Source of the DNA: Lichenihabitans psoromatis | Lineage (GTDB): Bacteria; Pseudomonadota; Alphaproteobacteria; Rhizobiales; Beijerinckiaceae | Direction of reading: 5' to 3' | Assembly: GCF_004323635.1 (NCBI RefSeq) | Contig: NZ_CP036515.1 | Location: forward strand, 2,481,501-2,545,500 | Length of the DNA: 64,000 nucleotides | Shown here: positions 8,510 to 16,737 of the stretch, piece by piece | Layout: the number at the start of each line of letters is the position of its first letter | Position numbering within the stretch: the first letter of the stretch is position 1 | Program-made: the position numbers and the translations under genes | The notes under the pieces: model-generated | The model's database searches: none | The model's input: the letters and a program-made list of their open reading frames with translations, nothing else | Told to the model about the DNA's origin: nothing

Positions 8510-9298
8510 TCAGGCGCTCCCCTCGATGACGTCTTTGACGAAGCGATAATTGCCGGCCGTCAGCCCGGCATCGACGGGAAGCACGGCCCCGGTGATGCCA
8601 GATGCGGCGGGCGAGGCGAGAAACAGGGCGGCGCGCGCCACTTCATCGGCCACGACGAGGCGGCCGAGCGGATAATGCGGCAGCACTTGCGCCGCGAGGC
8701 CGGGCTGACGCTCGAACCGATGGTCCCAGGCAGGCGTGCGGACCGAGCCGGGGCAGATGACGTTGGCGCGGATGCCCACGGCCCCCCGCTCGACCGCCAG
8801 CGCTTTGGCATAGGCAATCAGGCCCGCCTTGGCGGCCGAATAGGCCGGATTGCCGTAATGCGCGAGGGCATTGACCGAGGCGATGAAGACGATCGCCCCG
8901 CCGCCGCGCCGCGCCATGGCGGCGACCACCGGCGTCGCGACATGAAAGGCTCCCGTCAGATTGATGGCGAGTTCATTGTCCCAGGCCGCCGTGTCGACTT
9001 GATCGAGCATGTCGGCGCGGGTGAAGCCGGCGTTGCTGATCAGCACATCCGGCATCGCATCGGCCTCGTCGAGGCGCGCCATCTCGCGCGTGATGGAGGT
9101 CGGGTCAGTGAGATCGAACGTCAAACGATGGACAAGATCGAGGCTCTCGAGCAGCGACAGGTCGCGATCGGCACCGGAGACCCGCGCACCCGCCGCTTGG
9201 AACGTGGCCACGAGCGCACGACCGATGCCGCCGCCCGCGCCGGTGATCAGCACGTGGCGGTCTTTCAGGCCAAATAACTCCATTGCGGCAATCGTCAT
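8510..9298 (-). CDS. Short-chain dehydrogenase/reductase
   Basis: A 262-residue Rossmann-fold oxidoreductase using NAD(P). The cofactor motif TGAGGGIG is at 19-26, NAG at 89-91, and the catalytic Ser141 and Tyr153-x3-Lys157 (YSAAK) are present, so it should be active. It is the first gene of the minus-strand block and shares the divergent control region with the transporter genes. A role in oxidising or reducing a hydroxyl or keto group of the imported compound is inferred from context. ATG 9298 has no clear ribosome site; the in-frame ATG five codons later (9283) is an alternative. Confidence 0.88.
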   Translation of the reverse strand: MTIAAMELFGLKDRHVLITGAGGGIGRALVATFQAAGARVSGADRDLSLLESLDLVHRLTFDLTDPTSITREMARLDEADAMPDVLISNAGFTRADMLDQVDTAAWDNELAINLTGAFHVATPVVAAMARRGGGAIVFIASVNALAHYGNPAYSAAKAGLIAYAKALAVERGAVGIRANVICPGSVRTPAWDHRFERQPGLAAQVLPHYPLGRLVVADEVARAALFLASPAASGITGAVLPVDAGLTAGNYRFVKDVIEGSA

Positions 9299-9360
9299 TT
9301 CAGGTCCGCGTCACGAGAAGAGGCGCGATCAAAGCGTTGGCTGTGAAAAAAAGCAACATT

Positions 9361-9410
9361 GAAATCTGTGCATTTCGCTCAGATTATACTCTTGCGAGAA
9401 ATATAATTTC
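9361..9410. promoter_or_regulatory. Divergent control region with two GAAAT/ATTTC dyads
   Basis: Between the SDR and binding-protein genes (9299-9521) two dyads share the same half-site: GAAAT (9361-9365) with ATTTC (9372-9376) and GAAAT (9398-9402) with ATTTC (9406-9410). The stretch is AT-rich against a GC-rich background, as expected for promoters. RpiR-family operators in other bacteria are similar AT-rich GAAA/TTTC dyads, so these are candidate sites for the RpiR protein encoded at 6554, controlling both blocks. Confidence 0.45.
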
Positions 9411-9521
9411 ATAGAACACTGCGGCTTAGCCGAGCCTCTTAGAGCGCGGTTGGAACATGATGGCGAAGGCGCCGGAGTGCGGTGCGGCATGGGCCGATCG
9501 CCTCGTTAAGGGGGAGTTGCA

Positions 9522-10751
9522 GTGCATATGAGACGACTTGGTCTTCTTGCCGGCGCCAGCATGCTGGCTTTCTGTTCCATGGCCCAGGCCGGAACCGTCC
9601 GTGTTACGATTGCCGAATACAGCAAGGGCACAGGCCCTTACTTCGACGCTGCCGCCAAGGAGTTCGAGGCGTCGCATCCCGGCACCAAGATCCAGATTGA
9701 GGTCGTTCCGTGGGACAACCTCCAACAGAAGCTCACGACCGACATTTCGGCCGGCGCCAATGCGGATCTGTCGATCATCGGGACGCGCTGGCTGCTCGAC
9801 TACGTGTCCCAAAACGTCGTGACTCCGCTTGATGCCTACGTAAAGCCGGATTTCAAAGCCCGCTTCATCGACACGTTCCTGAAGCCCTCGATCATGAACG
9901 GCAAGGTCTATGGCTTGCCGATCGCGGCCTCGGCGCGCGCCATGTATTATAATAAGGACGTGTTCAAGAAGGCTGGCATCGACACACCGCCGAAAACCTG
10001 GACCGAGTTCAAGGCCGACGCCGACAAGATCAAATCCTCCGGCAGCCCGGTTTTCCCCTTTGGTCTGCAAGGCAAGGAAATCGAGACCGACGTTTATTTC
10101 TACTACGGCCTGTGGGCCAACGGCGGCGACATCATTAAGGACGGCAAGTCCGGCATGGATTCGCCAGCCGCGATCGAGACGGCAAAACTCTACAAGAGCT
10201 TCATCGATGGCGGATTGACCGAGCCGGGCGTTACTTCCTACTCGCGTGAGGACGTGCAGAACCTGTTTAAGCAGGGCAAGGTCGCCACCGTCATCACGGC
10301 GCCGTTCCTGCTGAACCAGATCAAGGCTGAAGTGCCGAACCTCGCTTACGGTGTCGCTCCGATTCCGGTCGGCGATGGTGGCGACGGCGGCACCTATGGC
10401 GTGACCGACTCGATCGTGATGTTCGATAATTCCAAGGTGAAGGACGAAGCCTGGGCGTTCCTCGACTTCCTGTTCACGACCGAACAGCGCACCAAGTTCG
10501 ACAAGGTCGAAGGTTTCCTGCCGGTCAATGCCAAAGAAGCGGCCGACCCGTATTTCGCCGATAACGCCGACCTGAAGGTTTTCACGTCCCTGCTGCCGAA
10601 GGCGCATTTCGCGCCCGTCATTCCGGGCTGGGAAGATATCGCGCAGACGACTTCAAACGCGGTGCAGAAGATTTATCTCGGCCAGGGCCCGATCGAGGGG
10701 ACGCTGAAGGAAGCGGCCGCCAAGATCAACACGACACTCAGCCAGAAGTAA
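9522..10751 (+). CDS. ABC transporter extracellular solute-binding protein (family 1)
   Basis: A ~408-residue periplasmic binding protein. A signal peptide (MRRLGLLAGASMLAFCSMAQA) precedes a sugar-type fold: YFDAAAKEFEASHPGTKI, then PWDNLQQKLTTDISAGANADLSIIG and the GKVYGLPIAASARAMYYNKDVFKKAG hallmark of family 1 binding proteins. Two starts compete: GTG 9522, with GGAG five bases upstream, and ATG 9528, which gives a cleaner signal peptide. It is the first gene of the plus-strand transporter block. A strong hairpin follows it, which may keep this gene expressed above the permeases. The family handles sugars, polyols and other polar solutes, so the ligand cannot be fixed. Confidence 0.92.
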   Translation: MHMRRLGLLAGASMLAFCSMAQAGTVRVTIAEYSKGTGPYFDAAAKEFEASHPGTKIQIEVVPWDNLQQKLTTDISAGANADLSIIGTRWLLDYVSQNVVTPLDAYVKPDFKARFIDTFLKPSIMNGKVYGLPIAASARAMYYNKDVFKKAGIDTPPKTWTEFKADADKIKSSGSPVFPFGLQGKEIETDVYFYYGLWANGGDIIKDGKSGMDSPAAIETAKLYKSFIDGGLTEPGVTSYSREDVQNLFKQGKVATVITAPFLLNQIKAEVPNLAYGVAPIPVGDGGDGGTYGVTDSIVMFDNSKVKDEAWAFLDFLFTTEQRTKFDKVEGFLPVNAKEAADPYFADNADLKVFTSLLPKAHFAPVIPGWEDIAQTTSNAVQKIYLGQGPIEGTLKEAAAKINTTLSQK

Positions 10752-10769
10752 GCCGCCACACCGAATGAC

Positions 10770-10799
10770 GCGAGGGGCGGCGCACCTGCCGCCCTTCGC
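10770..10799 (+). promoter_or_regulatory. Strong intercistronic hairpin after the binding-protein gene
   Basis: A 12-base stem (10770-10781 with 10788-10799, one G-T pair) closes a six-base loop. There is no T-run, so it is more likely an mRNA-stabilising or partial attenuation structure than a full terminator. This position, between binding protein and permeases, is typical for such elements. Confidence 0.5.
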
Positions 10800-10922
10800 T
10801 TCACGCCGACAATCGGCCGGCGAGGACGCAAGGCTCCGAGCCGTGGTCCGGCCGGATCGCGCGTTCGTCGCTGACCGTCGCGAGCTGTCGCTCTCGCCGC
10901 TTCTCTTCAATCACGGAACACA

Positions 10923-11792
10923 ATGGGACGTTCGGCGACACCCTATATCCTGATCTTCCCGAGTTTCCTGCTCGCGGCTGCGGTCATTCTCTGGCCGTTG
11001 AAGGAGATCGTTTCTCTGTCGGTCCATGACGTGAACCGTTTCGGCATCATGCGGGATTTCGTCGGGCTCGATCATTTCCGCACCTTGTTCGCGGATCCGG
11101 ATTTCATCGCGGCTTTGTGGCGGACCCTGCTTTGGACCGTATCGGTCGTGGTCGGAACACTGGTCTGTTCCGTGCCGATCGCCATGATCCTGAACGAGGA
11201 CTTCTATGGTCGCGGCCTTGCCCGCATCCTCATCATGCTGCCCTGGGCGGTGTCACTCACCATGACGGCGGTGGTCTGGCGCTGGGCGCTGAACGGCGAA
11301 AGTGGAATGCTGAATTCGGGGCTGCGCGACCTCGGCCTCATCGGCACGAATATCCAGTGGCTTGCGGATGCCTCGACCGCTTTCCCGATGCAGATCCTGA
11401 TCGGCATTTTGGTATCGATTCCCTTCACGGTAACGATCTTTCTCGGCGGCCTCTCCTCGGTGCCGGAGGATCTCTACGATGCCGCCGCGATCGAGGGCGC
11501 CGGCGCCTGGGACCGTTTCCGCACCATCACGCTGCCGCTGCTGCGGCCTTTCATCAACATCGCCTTCGTGCTGAACACGATCTACGTGTTCAACTCCTTC
11601 CCGATCATCTGGACGATGACGCAGGGCGGCCCGGCAAACTCGACCGACATTCTGGTGACCTATCTTTATAAGCTTGGGTTCCGGCTCGGGAGGCTCGGCG
11701 ATGCGGCTGCCGTCTCGTTGATCATGTTCGGCATTTTGATCGTGTTCACCATCGTCTATGTGCGCCTCGCCATGCGGGAGGAGCAGGACTGA
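10923..11792 (+). CDS. ABC transporter permease, MalF/UgpA type
   Basis: A 289-residue inner-membrane protein with about six membrane spans, beginning [19 protein letters not shown]. The cytoplasmic EAA loop that docks the ATPase is seen as [22 protein letters not shown]. It is one half of the heterodimeric channel of the importer. It ends in TGATG, overlapping the next permease start by one base, so the two are made together. 171 bases separate it from the binding-protein gene; they hold the hairpin at 10770 and no other recognised feature. Confidence 0.92.
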   Translation: MGRSATPYILIFPSFLLAAAVILWPLKEIVSLSVHDVNRFGIMRDFVGLDHFRTLFADPDFIAALWRTLLWTVSVVVGTLVCSVPIAMILNEDFYGRGLARILIMLPWAVSLTMTAVVWRWALNGESGMLNSGLRDLGLIGTNIQWLADASTAFPMQILIGILVSIPFTVTIFLGGLSSVPEDLYDAAAIEGAGAWDRFRTITLPLLRPFINIAFVLNTIYVFNSFPIIWTMTQGGPANSTDILVTYLYKLGFRLGRLGDAAAVSLIMFGILIVFTIVYVRLAMREEQD

Positions 11793-12619
11793 TGAACCGC
11801 AAAAAGCTGATCCGCTCGCTGATCTCCTGGCTGCTGCTGGCCCCGGTCATCATCGTGGTCCTGTTCCCGTTCGCGGTCATGACCATCACGGCGCTGAAAC
11901 CCGCCTCCGAAGTGCTCGACCCGGCATGGTGGCCCTCGCAGGTCCATTGGCAGAATTTTACCGAAATGTGGCAGACCACCGGCTTCGGGGCCGCCCTCGG
12001 CAACTCGCTCTATGTCTCAGGCTTGACCACGATCCTCACCATCCTGGTGGCCATCCCGGCCGCCTATGGGCTCAGCCGCTACCGGTTCGTCGGGCGCAGC
12101 GCGTTCCGGCAGTTTCTTCTCGTGTCGCAGATGCTGTCGCCCATCGTGCTGGTGATCGGCTTGTTTCGCCTCGTCGCCGGCGTCGGGCTGATCGACAGCC
12201 TCAACGTGCTCGTGGTGATCTATGTGGCGTTCAACATCGCGTTCAGCGTGTGGATGCTCCAGAGCTATTTCACCACCATTCCGCGCGATCTCGAAGAGGC
12301 GGCCTGGATGGAGGGGGCGGGCCATTGGCGCACGCTCGTGACCGTGTTCCTGCCGCTCGCCGTGCCCGCCATGGTCGTGACCGCGATCTTCACCTTCATC
12401 AACGCCTGGAACGAATTCGTCATCGCGCTGACGATGCTGCGACGGGAGGACAGCTACACGCTGCCGTTGCGCGTCTTCTCGCTGGTAGCGGGCCGTTACA
12501 CTGTCGATTGGCAATATGTGATGGCGGCCGCGCTTGTGGCCTCCATTCCTGTCGCGGTCATCTTCGCATGGTTGCAACGCTATCTCGTTCGGGGCTTGGC
12601 GCTCGGCGCTGTGAAATAA
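11792..12619 (+). CDS. ABC transporter permease, MalG/UgpE type
   Basis: A 275-residue second channel subunit with six predicted spans. The EAA loop reads LEEAAWMEGAGHWRTLVTVFLPLAVP and the C-terminal portion contains the FINAWNEFVIAL motif characteristic of the MalG group. It pairs with the permease encoded just upstream (one-base overlap) and should be driven by the ATPase at 7441. No separate promoter is visible before it. Confidence 0.92.
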   Translation: MNRKKLIRSLISWLLLAPVIIVVLFPFAVMTITALKPASEVLDPAWWPSQVHWQNFTEMWQTTGFGAALGNSLYVSGLTTILTILVAIPAAYGLSRYRFVGRSAFRQFLLVSQMLSPIVLVIGLFRLVAGVGLIDSLNVLVVIYVAFNIAFSVWMLQSYFTTIPRDLEEAAWMEGAGHWRTLVTVFLPLAVPAMVVTAIFTFINAWNEFVIALTMLRREDSYTLPLRVFSLVAGRYTVDWQYVMAAALVASIPVAVIFAWLQRYLVRGLALGAVK

Positions 12620-12658
12620 GCGGGTCGGCTTGATCGACGCATCTTTTCGGGAATTGGG

Positions 12659-13024
12659 ATGACAAAGCAGCATTTCGGCGCCTCTCACGTGCCACTCTCC
12701 CCTGCCGTCAGGGCCGGGGACTTCATCTACGTGTCGGGCCAGGTTCCGGTCGGGGCCGACGGCAAAGTCGTGGCCGGGGGCATCGACGCCGAAACCCGTC
12801 AGGTGATGCAGAATATTGCGGCGGCTCTCGCGCTGGCCGGTGCGGATCTGTCGGACGTGGTCAAAACCTTCGTGATCTTGGTCGATGCCGGCGATTTCGC
12901 CGCCTTCAACGCGGTCTATGCGGACTATTTCCCGACGAACCCGCCCGCCCGCACGACGCTCGAGGCCAAGCTGATGATCGACATCAAAATCGAGATCGAG
13001 GCCATCGCCTACAAGCCGCTCTGA
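12659..13024 (+). CDS. RidA-family enamine/imine deaminase
   Basis: A 121-residue cytoplasmic protein of the YjgF/YER057c/UK114 family. The pattern SPAVRAGDFIYVSGQVPVGADGKVV, AGADLSDVVKTFVILVD and the C-terminal NPPARTTLEAKL is typical, with the arginine of the PPARTT segment matching the substrate-binding arginine of RidA proteins. These enzymes hydrolyse reactive enamines and imines released by PLP dehydratases to keto acids and ammonia. Its place next to a fold-III PLP lyase cluster fits that job. It lies 39 bases after the permease and overlaps the M81 gene by one base (TGATG). Confidence 0.9.
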   Translation: MTKQHFGASHVPLSPAVRAGDFIYVSGQVPVGADGKVVAGGIDAETRQVMQNIAAALALAGADLSDVVKTFVILVDAGDFAAFNAVYADYFPTNPPARTTLEAKLMIDIKIEIEAIAYKPL

Positions 13025-14505
13025 TGCGGATTTTCACCGCCTCCTTCGCGACCGAAACCAACACGTTCTCGCCCGTGCCGACCGATCGGGCCAGTTTCGA
13101 CATGGCATTTTATGCGGCGCCCGGGCAGCATCCCGCGACGCCGACGCTCTGTTCGGCCCCCATGGTGGTGCTGCGCCGACGCGCCATCGCGGAGGGTTTC
13201 GATCTCGTCGAAGGCACCGCCACCTGGGCCGAGCCCGGCGGCCTGCTGCAACGGCAGACTTTCGAGGATCTGCGCGATCAGATCCTTGACGAGTTGCGCG
13301 CCGCGATGCCGGTCGATGGCGTGGTGCTTGGCCTTCACGGCGCCATGGTGGCGCAGGGTTACGACGATTGCGAAGGCGACTTCCTCGAGCGTATTCGCGC
13401 TCTTGTCGGGCCGGACGTTCTCGTCGCGGCCGAACTCGATCCGCATAGCCATCTCACGCCGAAGCGCGTCGCCAATGCCGATATTCTGGCGGCATTTCTC
13501 GAATTTCCGCATACGGATTTTGTCGAACGCGCCGAGCATGTCGTCGATCTCGCGCTACGAACGCTGCGGGGCGAGATCAAGCCCAGCATGGCGAGCTTCG
13601 ATTGTCGGATGGTCGGCGTCTTTCCGACGAGCCGCGAGCCGATGCGCTCCTTCGTGGATCGCATGAAAGCCATGCAGGGCCGTAATGGGATTTTGTCGAT
13701 CTCGCTGATCCACGGTTTCATGGCGGCGGACGTGCCCGAACTCGGCACGCGGATGCTGGTGATCACCGACGGCGAACCCGCCAAGGCGGCCGAGGTCGCC
13801 AAGCGTCTCGGCCTCGAGATCTTCGCGCTGCGTGGCACGACAGCGATGCCGATGCTGGAGACCGAGGCCGGTCTCGACCGCGCCGTGGCGCTATCGGCGG
13901 CAGCCCCCGGGAAGCCTGTGGTCGTGGCCGATGTCTGGGACAATCCCGGTGGTGGCGTCGCGGGTGACGGCACGCTGATCCTTCGCCGCATCCTCGAGCG
14001 GCAGATCGATAATGTGGCGGTCGCGACCATCTGGGACCCGATGGCGGTCACGTTCTGTCTGGCGGCCGGGGAGGGGGCGCGCTTGATGCTCCGCTTTGGC
14101 GGTAAAGCCGGCCCGGATGGGGGTGCCCCCATCGATGCCGACGTGACGGTGTTGAAAGCGGTGCACGAAGGCTGGCAAAGCTTTGGTGCAAGCCGGGTGA
14201 CGCTTGGCGCAACCGCCGTCATTCGCATCGAAGGAACCGCCGTCGAGGTGATCCTCAACACCAATCGGACCCAGACATTCGAGCCCGACATCTTCTCCAA
14301 TCTCGGGATCGATCCTGCCGCGAAGGCCATTTTGCTTGTCAAATCGACCAATCACTTCCACGCCGGGTTCGCGCCCGTGGCAGCCGAGATCATCTATATC
14401 GATGCCGGTGCGCCTTATCCGTCCGATCCGCGGCGCACCATCTATCGCAAGCTGACCCGTCCGCTCTGGCCGCGCGTCGATGATCCGCATGGTTCCAAAG
14501 GCTGA
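13024..14505 (+). CDS. M81-family metallopeptidase (MlrC-like)
   Basis: A 493-residue protein of the microcystinase C family. The N-terminal MRIFTASFATETNTFSPV, the HGAM motif, the LDPHSHLTP segment and the NPGGGVAGDGT motif are all family hallmarks; the conserved Glu, Asp and His residues there are the expected zinc ligands. MlrC of sphingomonads hydrolyses a linearised microcystin fragment, but most family members lie in importer clusters like this one and have no proven substrate. It is the last gene of the plus-strand block and is translationally coupled to RidA. A hydrolase acting on an amide or peptide-like bond in the imported compound is the reasonable inference. Confidence 0.88.
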   Translation: MRIFTASFATETNTFSPVPTDRASFDMAFYAAPGQHPATPTLCSAPMVVLRRRAIAEGFDLVEGTATWAEPGGLLQRQTFEDLRDQILDELRAAMPVDGVVLGLHGAMVAQGYDDCEGDFLERIRALVGPDVLVAAELDPHSHLTPKRVANADILAAFLEFPHTDFVERAEHVVDLALRTLRGEIKPSMASFDCRMVGVFPTSREPMRSFVDRMKAMQGRNGILSISLIHGFMAADVPELGTRMLVITDGEPAKAAEVAKRLGLEIFALRGTTAMPMLETEAGLDRAVALSAAAPGKPVVVADVWDNPGGGVAGDGTLILRRILERQIDNVAVATIWDPMAVTFCLAAGEGARLMLRFGGKAGPDGGAPIDADVTVLKAVHEGWQSFGASRVTLGATAVIRIEGTAVEVILNTNRTQTFEPDIFSNLGIDPAAKAILLVKSTNHFHAGFAPVAAEIIYIDAGAPYPSDPRRTIYRKLTRPLWPRVDDPHGSKG

Positions 14506-14566
14506 CAATCTTTTGCTTTACAAGGCTTTACTTTGCCAAGGCGCTCTTTGAAGATATGCGGATCGC

Positions 14567-14597
14567 GCGGGTCACGATCGTTCCGACCGTGACCCGC
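14567..14597. terminator. Hairpin downstream of the M81 gene, possible terminator
   Basis: Ten-base perfect inverted repeat, 14567-14576 (GCGGGTCACG) with 14588-14597, and an 11-base loop. No T-run follows, so an intrinsic terminator is not proven. It lies between the catabolic block and the small lysine-rich gene and probably marks the end of the operon. Confidence 0.4.
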
Positions 14598-14616
14598 CGC
14601 AACGGGAGTGACCGCC

Positions 14617-14736
14617 ATGGCCAAGGGTGAGCAGAAGAGCAACAAGGAAAAGAAGAAGCCCAAGCAGGAAAAACCGAAGGATACGGGTCCTGTGTCGCCT
14701 TTCGCGACCAAGGGCAAGGACAGCGCCAAGAAGTAA
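14617..14736 (+). CDS. Small lysine-rich conserved protein
   Basis: A 39-residue basic protein starting MAKGEQKSNKEKKKPKQEK and ending in FATKGKDSAKK, with a GGGAG ribosome site eight bases before ATG 14617. About one third of the residues are lysine. Very similar MAKGQ-x-x-SN-x-E-x-KKPKKEK proteins occur singly in many Hyphomicrobiales and have no known function. The composition suggests nucleic-acid or ribosome contact, which is inference. Coding potential is supported by the ribosome site and the family resemblance rather than length. The following 150 bases up to the AGE gene show nothing recognisable. Confidence 0.65.
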   Translation: MAKGEQKSNKEKKKPKQEKPKDTGPVSPFATKGKDSAKK

Positions 14737-14887
14737 TTGTCGGGTCGGACCGCCGGGCTCCGGGCTCGTCGTGCCGTATCGCTCCGCGCGGTCAGCGTCG
14801 ACCGTCGGCGCGAGGTCCGCACTTGTGTCGTCTCATCGTTGATGGCACGAGACCGCGAGCCTTGCTCAACCCGGAGGATCGAAGCGC

Positions 14888-16027
14888 ATGTCTCTGCAAC
14901 TCTACGTCGAATGGGTCGCCGCACAAGCGCTTCCGGTTTGGGCCGAAAAGGTGTGCGACGACACCGGGTTGTTCTGGGAAGCCTTGACGCTCGATGGTCA
15001 ACCCTTGCGCTCCGCCGATTTGCGGCTGCGGACGGGCATGCGACAGATCTATGTGTTTGCTCATGCGGCCACGCTCGGGCTCGCGCCGGCCGGCCCGAGC
15101 ATCGCGCTGGCGCAGCGGATGATGGACCGGCTTCGATCGATCGCCTGGGCTCCGGATGGCCGCAAGGGTTGGGTCGCGCGGTTCGACCGGAGCGGCACGG
15201 TGCTCGATAGCCGGCATGACCTCTACGACCATGCTTTCGTTCTCCACGCTCTTGGATATCTCTATCAGGCGACTCGCGACGAGCGCTACCGCACCTGGAT
15301 CGACGAAACCCTACACGTCATTGACGAGGGGATGGCCGGGCTGCACGGAGGCTGGGCCGAGAGCACGATGGGCGAACTCCCGCGTCGCCAAAACCCGCAT
15401 ATGCACTTCTTCGAGGCCAATCTGGCGCTCTACGAGACGACCGGCGAGGCGCGCCATCTCGCCCGCGCGGGTGAGCTATTCGGCCTTTTCCGCAGCCGTT
15501 TCATCGACCAGAATACCGGGGTGCTCCGCGAATTTTTCGGCCCCCAATGGCAGGTCGATGCGGCCTATCGCTCGGAGCGCCTCGACCCCGGACATATGAT
15601 GGAATGGGTATGGCTGCTCCGGCGCTTCGAACGATCGACCGGACGTTACGTCTCAGGCCACTGTTCTGCGCTGATGCAGACGGCGCTCGCCATCGGGCGG
15701 CATGAGAGTGGCTTTTTGATCGATGAGGTCGATATCTCGGGACAACCGCTCAGCGACAGTCGCCGCCTTTGGCCGCAAACGGAATATCTCAAGGCTCTGT
15801 TGGTTCAGTCCACCGCGACCGGACGACCGGACTTGCTGGATGAAGCCGACGCCCTGGTCCAGAGCCTCCTCGGGACCTACCTTGGCGGACCGGTTAAAGG
15901 CTGCTGGCAGGATCAGTTCCGGCTCGACGGAACCTTGTCGGCGACGACGATCCCGGCAAGTTCATTGTACCATCTGATCGTACCCGCGGCCGAGATCTTG
16001 CTCGCCCGCGCAGCGCCTCAGCGCTGA
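14888..16027 (+). CDS. AGE-family sugar epimerase/isomerase
   Basis: A 379-residue (alpha/alpha)6-barrel enzyme of the N-acylglucosamine 2-epimerase superfamily. Motifs placed as in the family are RLRTGMRQIYVFAHA, DLYDHAFVLHALGYLY, PRRQNPHMHFFEANLALYE and DPGHMMEWVWLLRRF, carrying the Arg and His residues used for general acid-base chemistry on an open-chain sugar. Members interconvert mannose/fructose, mannose/glucose or N-acyl sugars; the sequence alone does not decide. ATG 14888 follows a GGAGG ribosome site. The gene ends convergently, overlapping the exported-protein gene by ten bases. Confidence 0.85.
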   Translation: MSLQLYVEWVAAQALPVWAEKVCDDTGLFWEALTLDGQPLRSADLRLRTGMRQIYVFAHAATLGLAPAGPSIALAQRMMDRLRSIAWAPDGRKGWVARFDRSGTVLDSRHDLYDHAFVLHALGYLYQATRDERYRTWIDETLHVIDEGMAGLHGGWAESTMGELPRRQNPHMHFFEANLALYETTGEARHLARAGELFGLFRSRFIDQNTGVLREFFGPQWQVDAAYRSERLDPGHMMEWVWLLRRFERSTGRYVSGHCSALMQTALAIGRHESGFLIDEVDISGQPLSDSRRLWPQTEYLKALLVQSTATGRPDLLDEADALVQSLLGTYLGGPVKGCWQDQFRLDGTLSATTIPASSLYHLIVPAAEILLARAAPQR

Positions 16028-16515
16028 TCCATCCGCGACGCGACATCGATGGCGTTTAATTCTTTCCGCATAGCCGGCTTCATCTGCTTGGCCGATGCGA
16101 GAGCGACGAAATCGTCGTTGTTATAGGGCCATGAGGTCGAGCCATTAAAGACCCGCATGCCCGACGCCGTCATCACGGCATCGCCGCGCTGAAGGGTCTT
16201 ATCCGTGAAGATCGTGGTGTTGCGGATCGCCTGGAGCGTTTCCTGCGGCGATCGTGCAGCTTGTGCAGGACGCGTGTGGTGTTTCGGCCGCATCCGCACG
16301 GTCAAAGGCGGGCTGGATGGATCCTCGAACATCGGCTGAGGAAGGGGTTCGCTGGATTGAGCGTTGCCACCACCAAAGATCTGCTGAAAAAAGTCCGACA
16401 CACCGCCATTATCGCGCGCATTCGCGACACCGGTGCTGGCGACAAGCCCGATCAAAACGATCGCGCTGAGTCCCAGTTTGGCCGCAAAGGTCACGTTGGA
16501 TTTGCTCAATGTCAC
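16018..16515 (-). CDS. Exported hypothetical protein
   Basis: A 165-residue protein with a Sec signal peptide (KLGLSAIVLIGLVASTGVANA). A low-complexity, proline-rich stretch containing DFFQQIFGGGNAQSSEPLPQP follows, then a compact C-terminal part with QRGDAVMTASGMRVFNGSTSWPYNNDDFVAL. The C-terminal part resembles conserved periplasmic proteins of Hyphomicrobiales, but I cannot assign a function. It is expressed convergently to the AGE epimerase and overlaps its end. Upstream, 222 bases lead to mutS on the other strand, with no clear feature recognised. Confidence 0.7.
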   Translation of the reverse strand: MTLSKSNVTFAAKLGLSAIVLIGLVASTGVANARDNGGVSDFFQQIFGGGNAQSSEPLPQPMFEDPSSPPLTVRMRPKHHTRPAQAARSPQETLQAIRNTTIFTDKTLQRGDAVMTASGMRVFNGSTSWPYNNDDFVALASAKQMKPAMRKELNAIDVASRMDQR

Positions 16516-16737
16516 GTCAGCCCCCGGCAGATAAAGCGTTGCCCGATGATCTAACGAGCGAAGATGACGGGCGTGCCACTCTCCTAGCGCTGCCCCTCAC
16601 GCCTCTCAATTCGGATCTTGGTTCAAAGTTGCAATTTGTGTGGACGGTGACTTTGACGGGATGGGGTTTGCCGTTTGACGGTGAAGAACGCGATGCGCGC
16701 GGATGCGCCGCCCCCCGGGTTTTGCTAGCGTCGGCCG

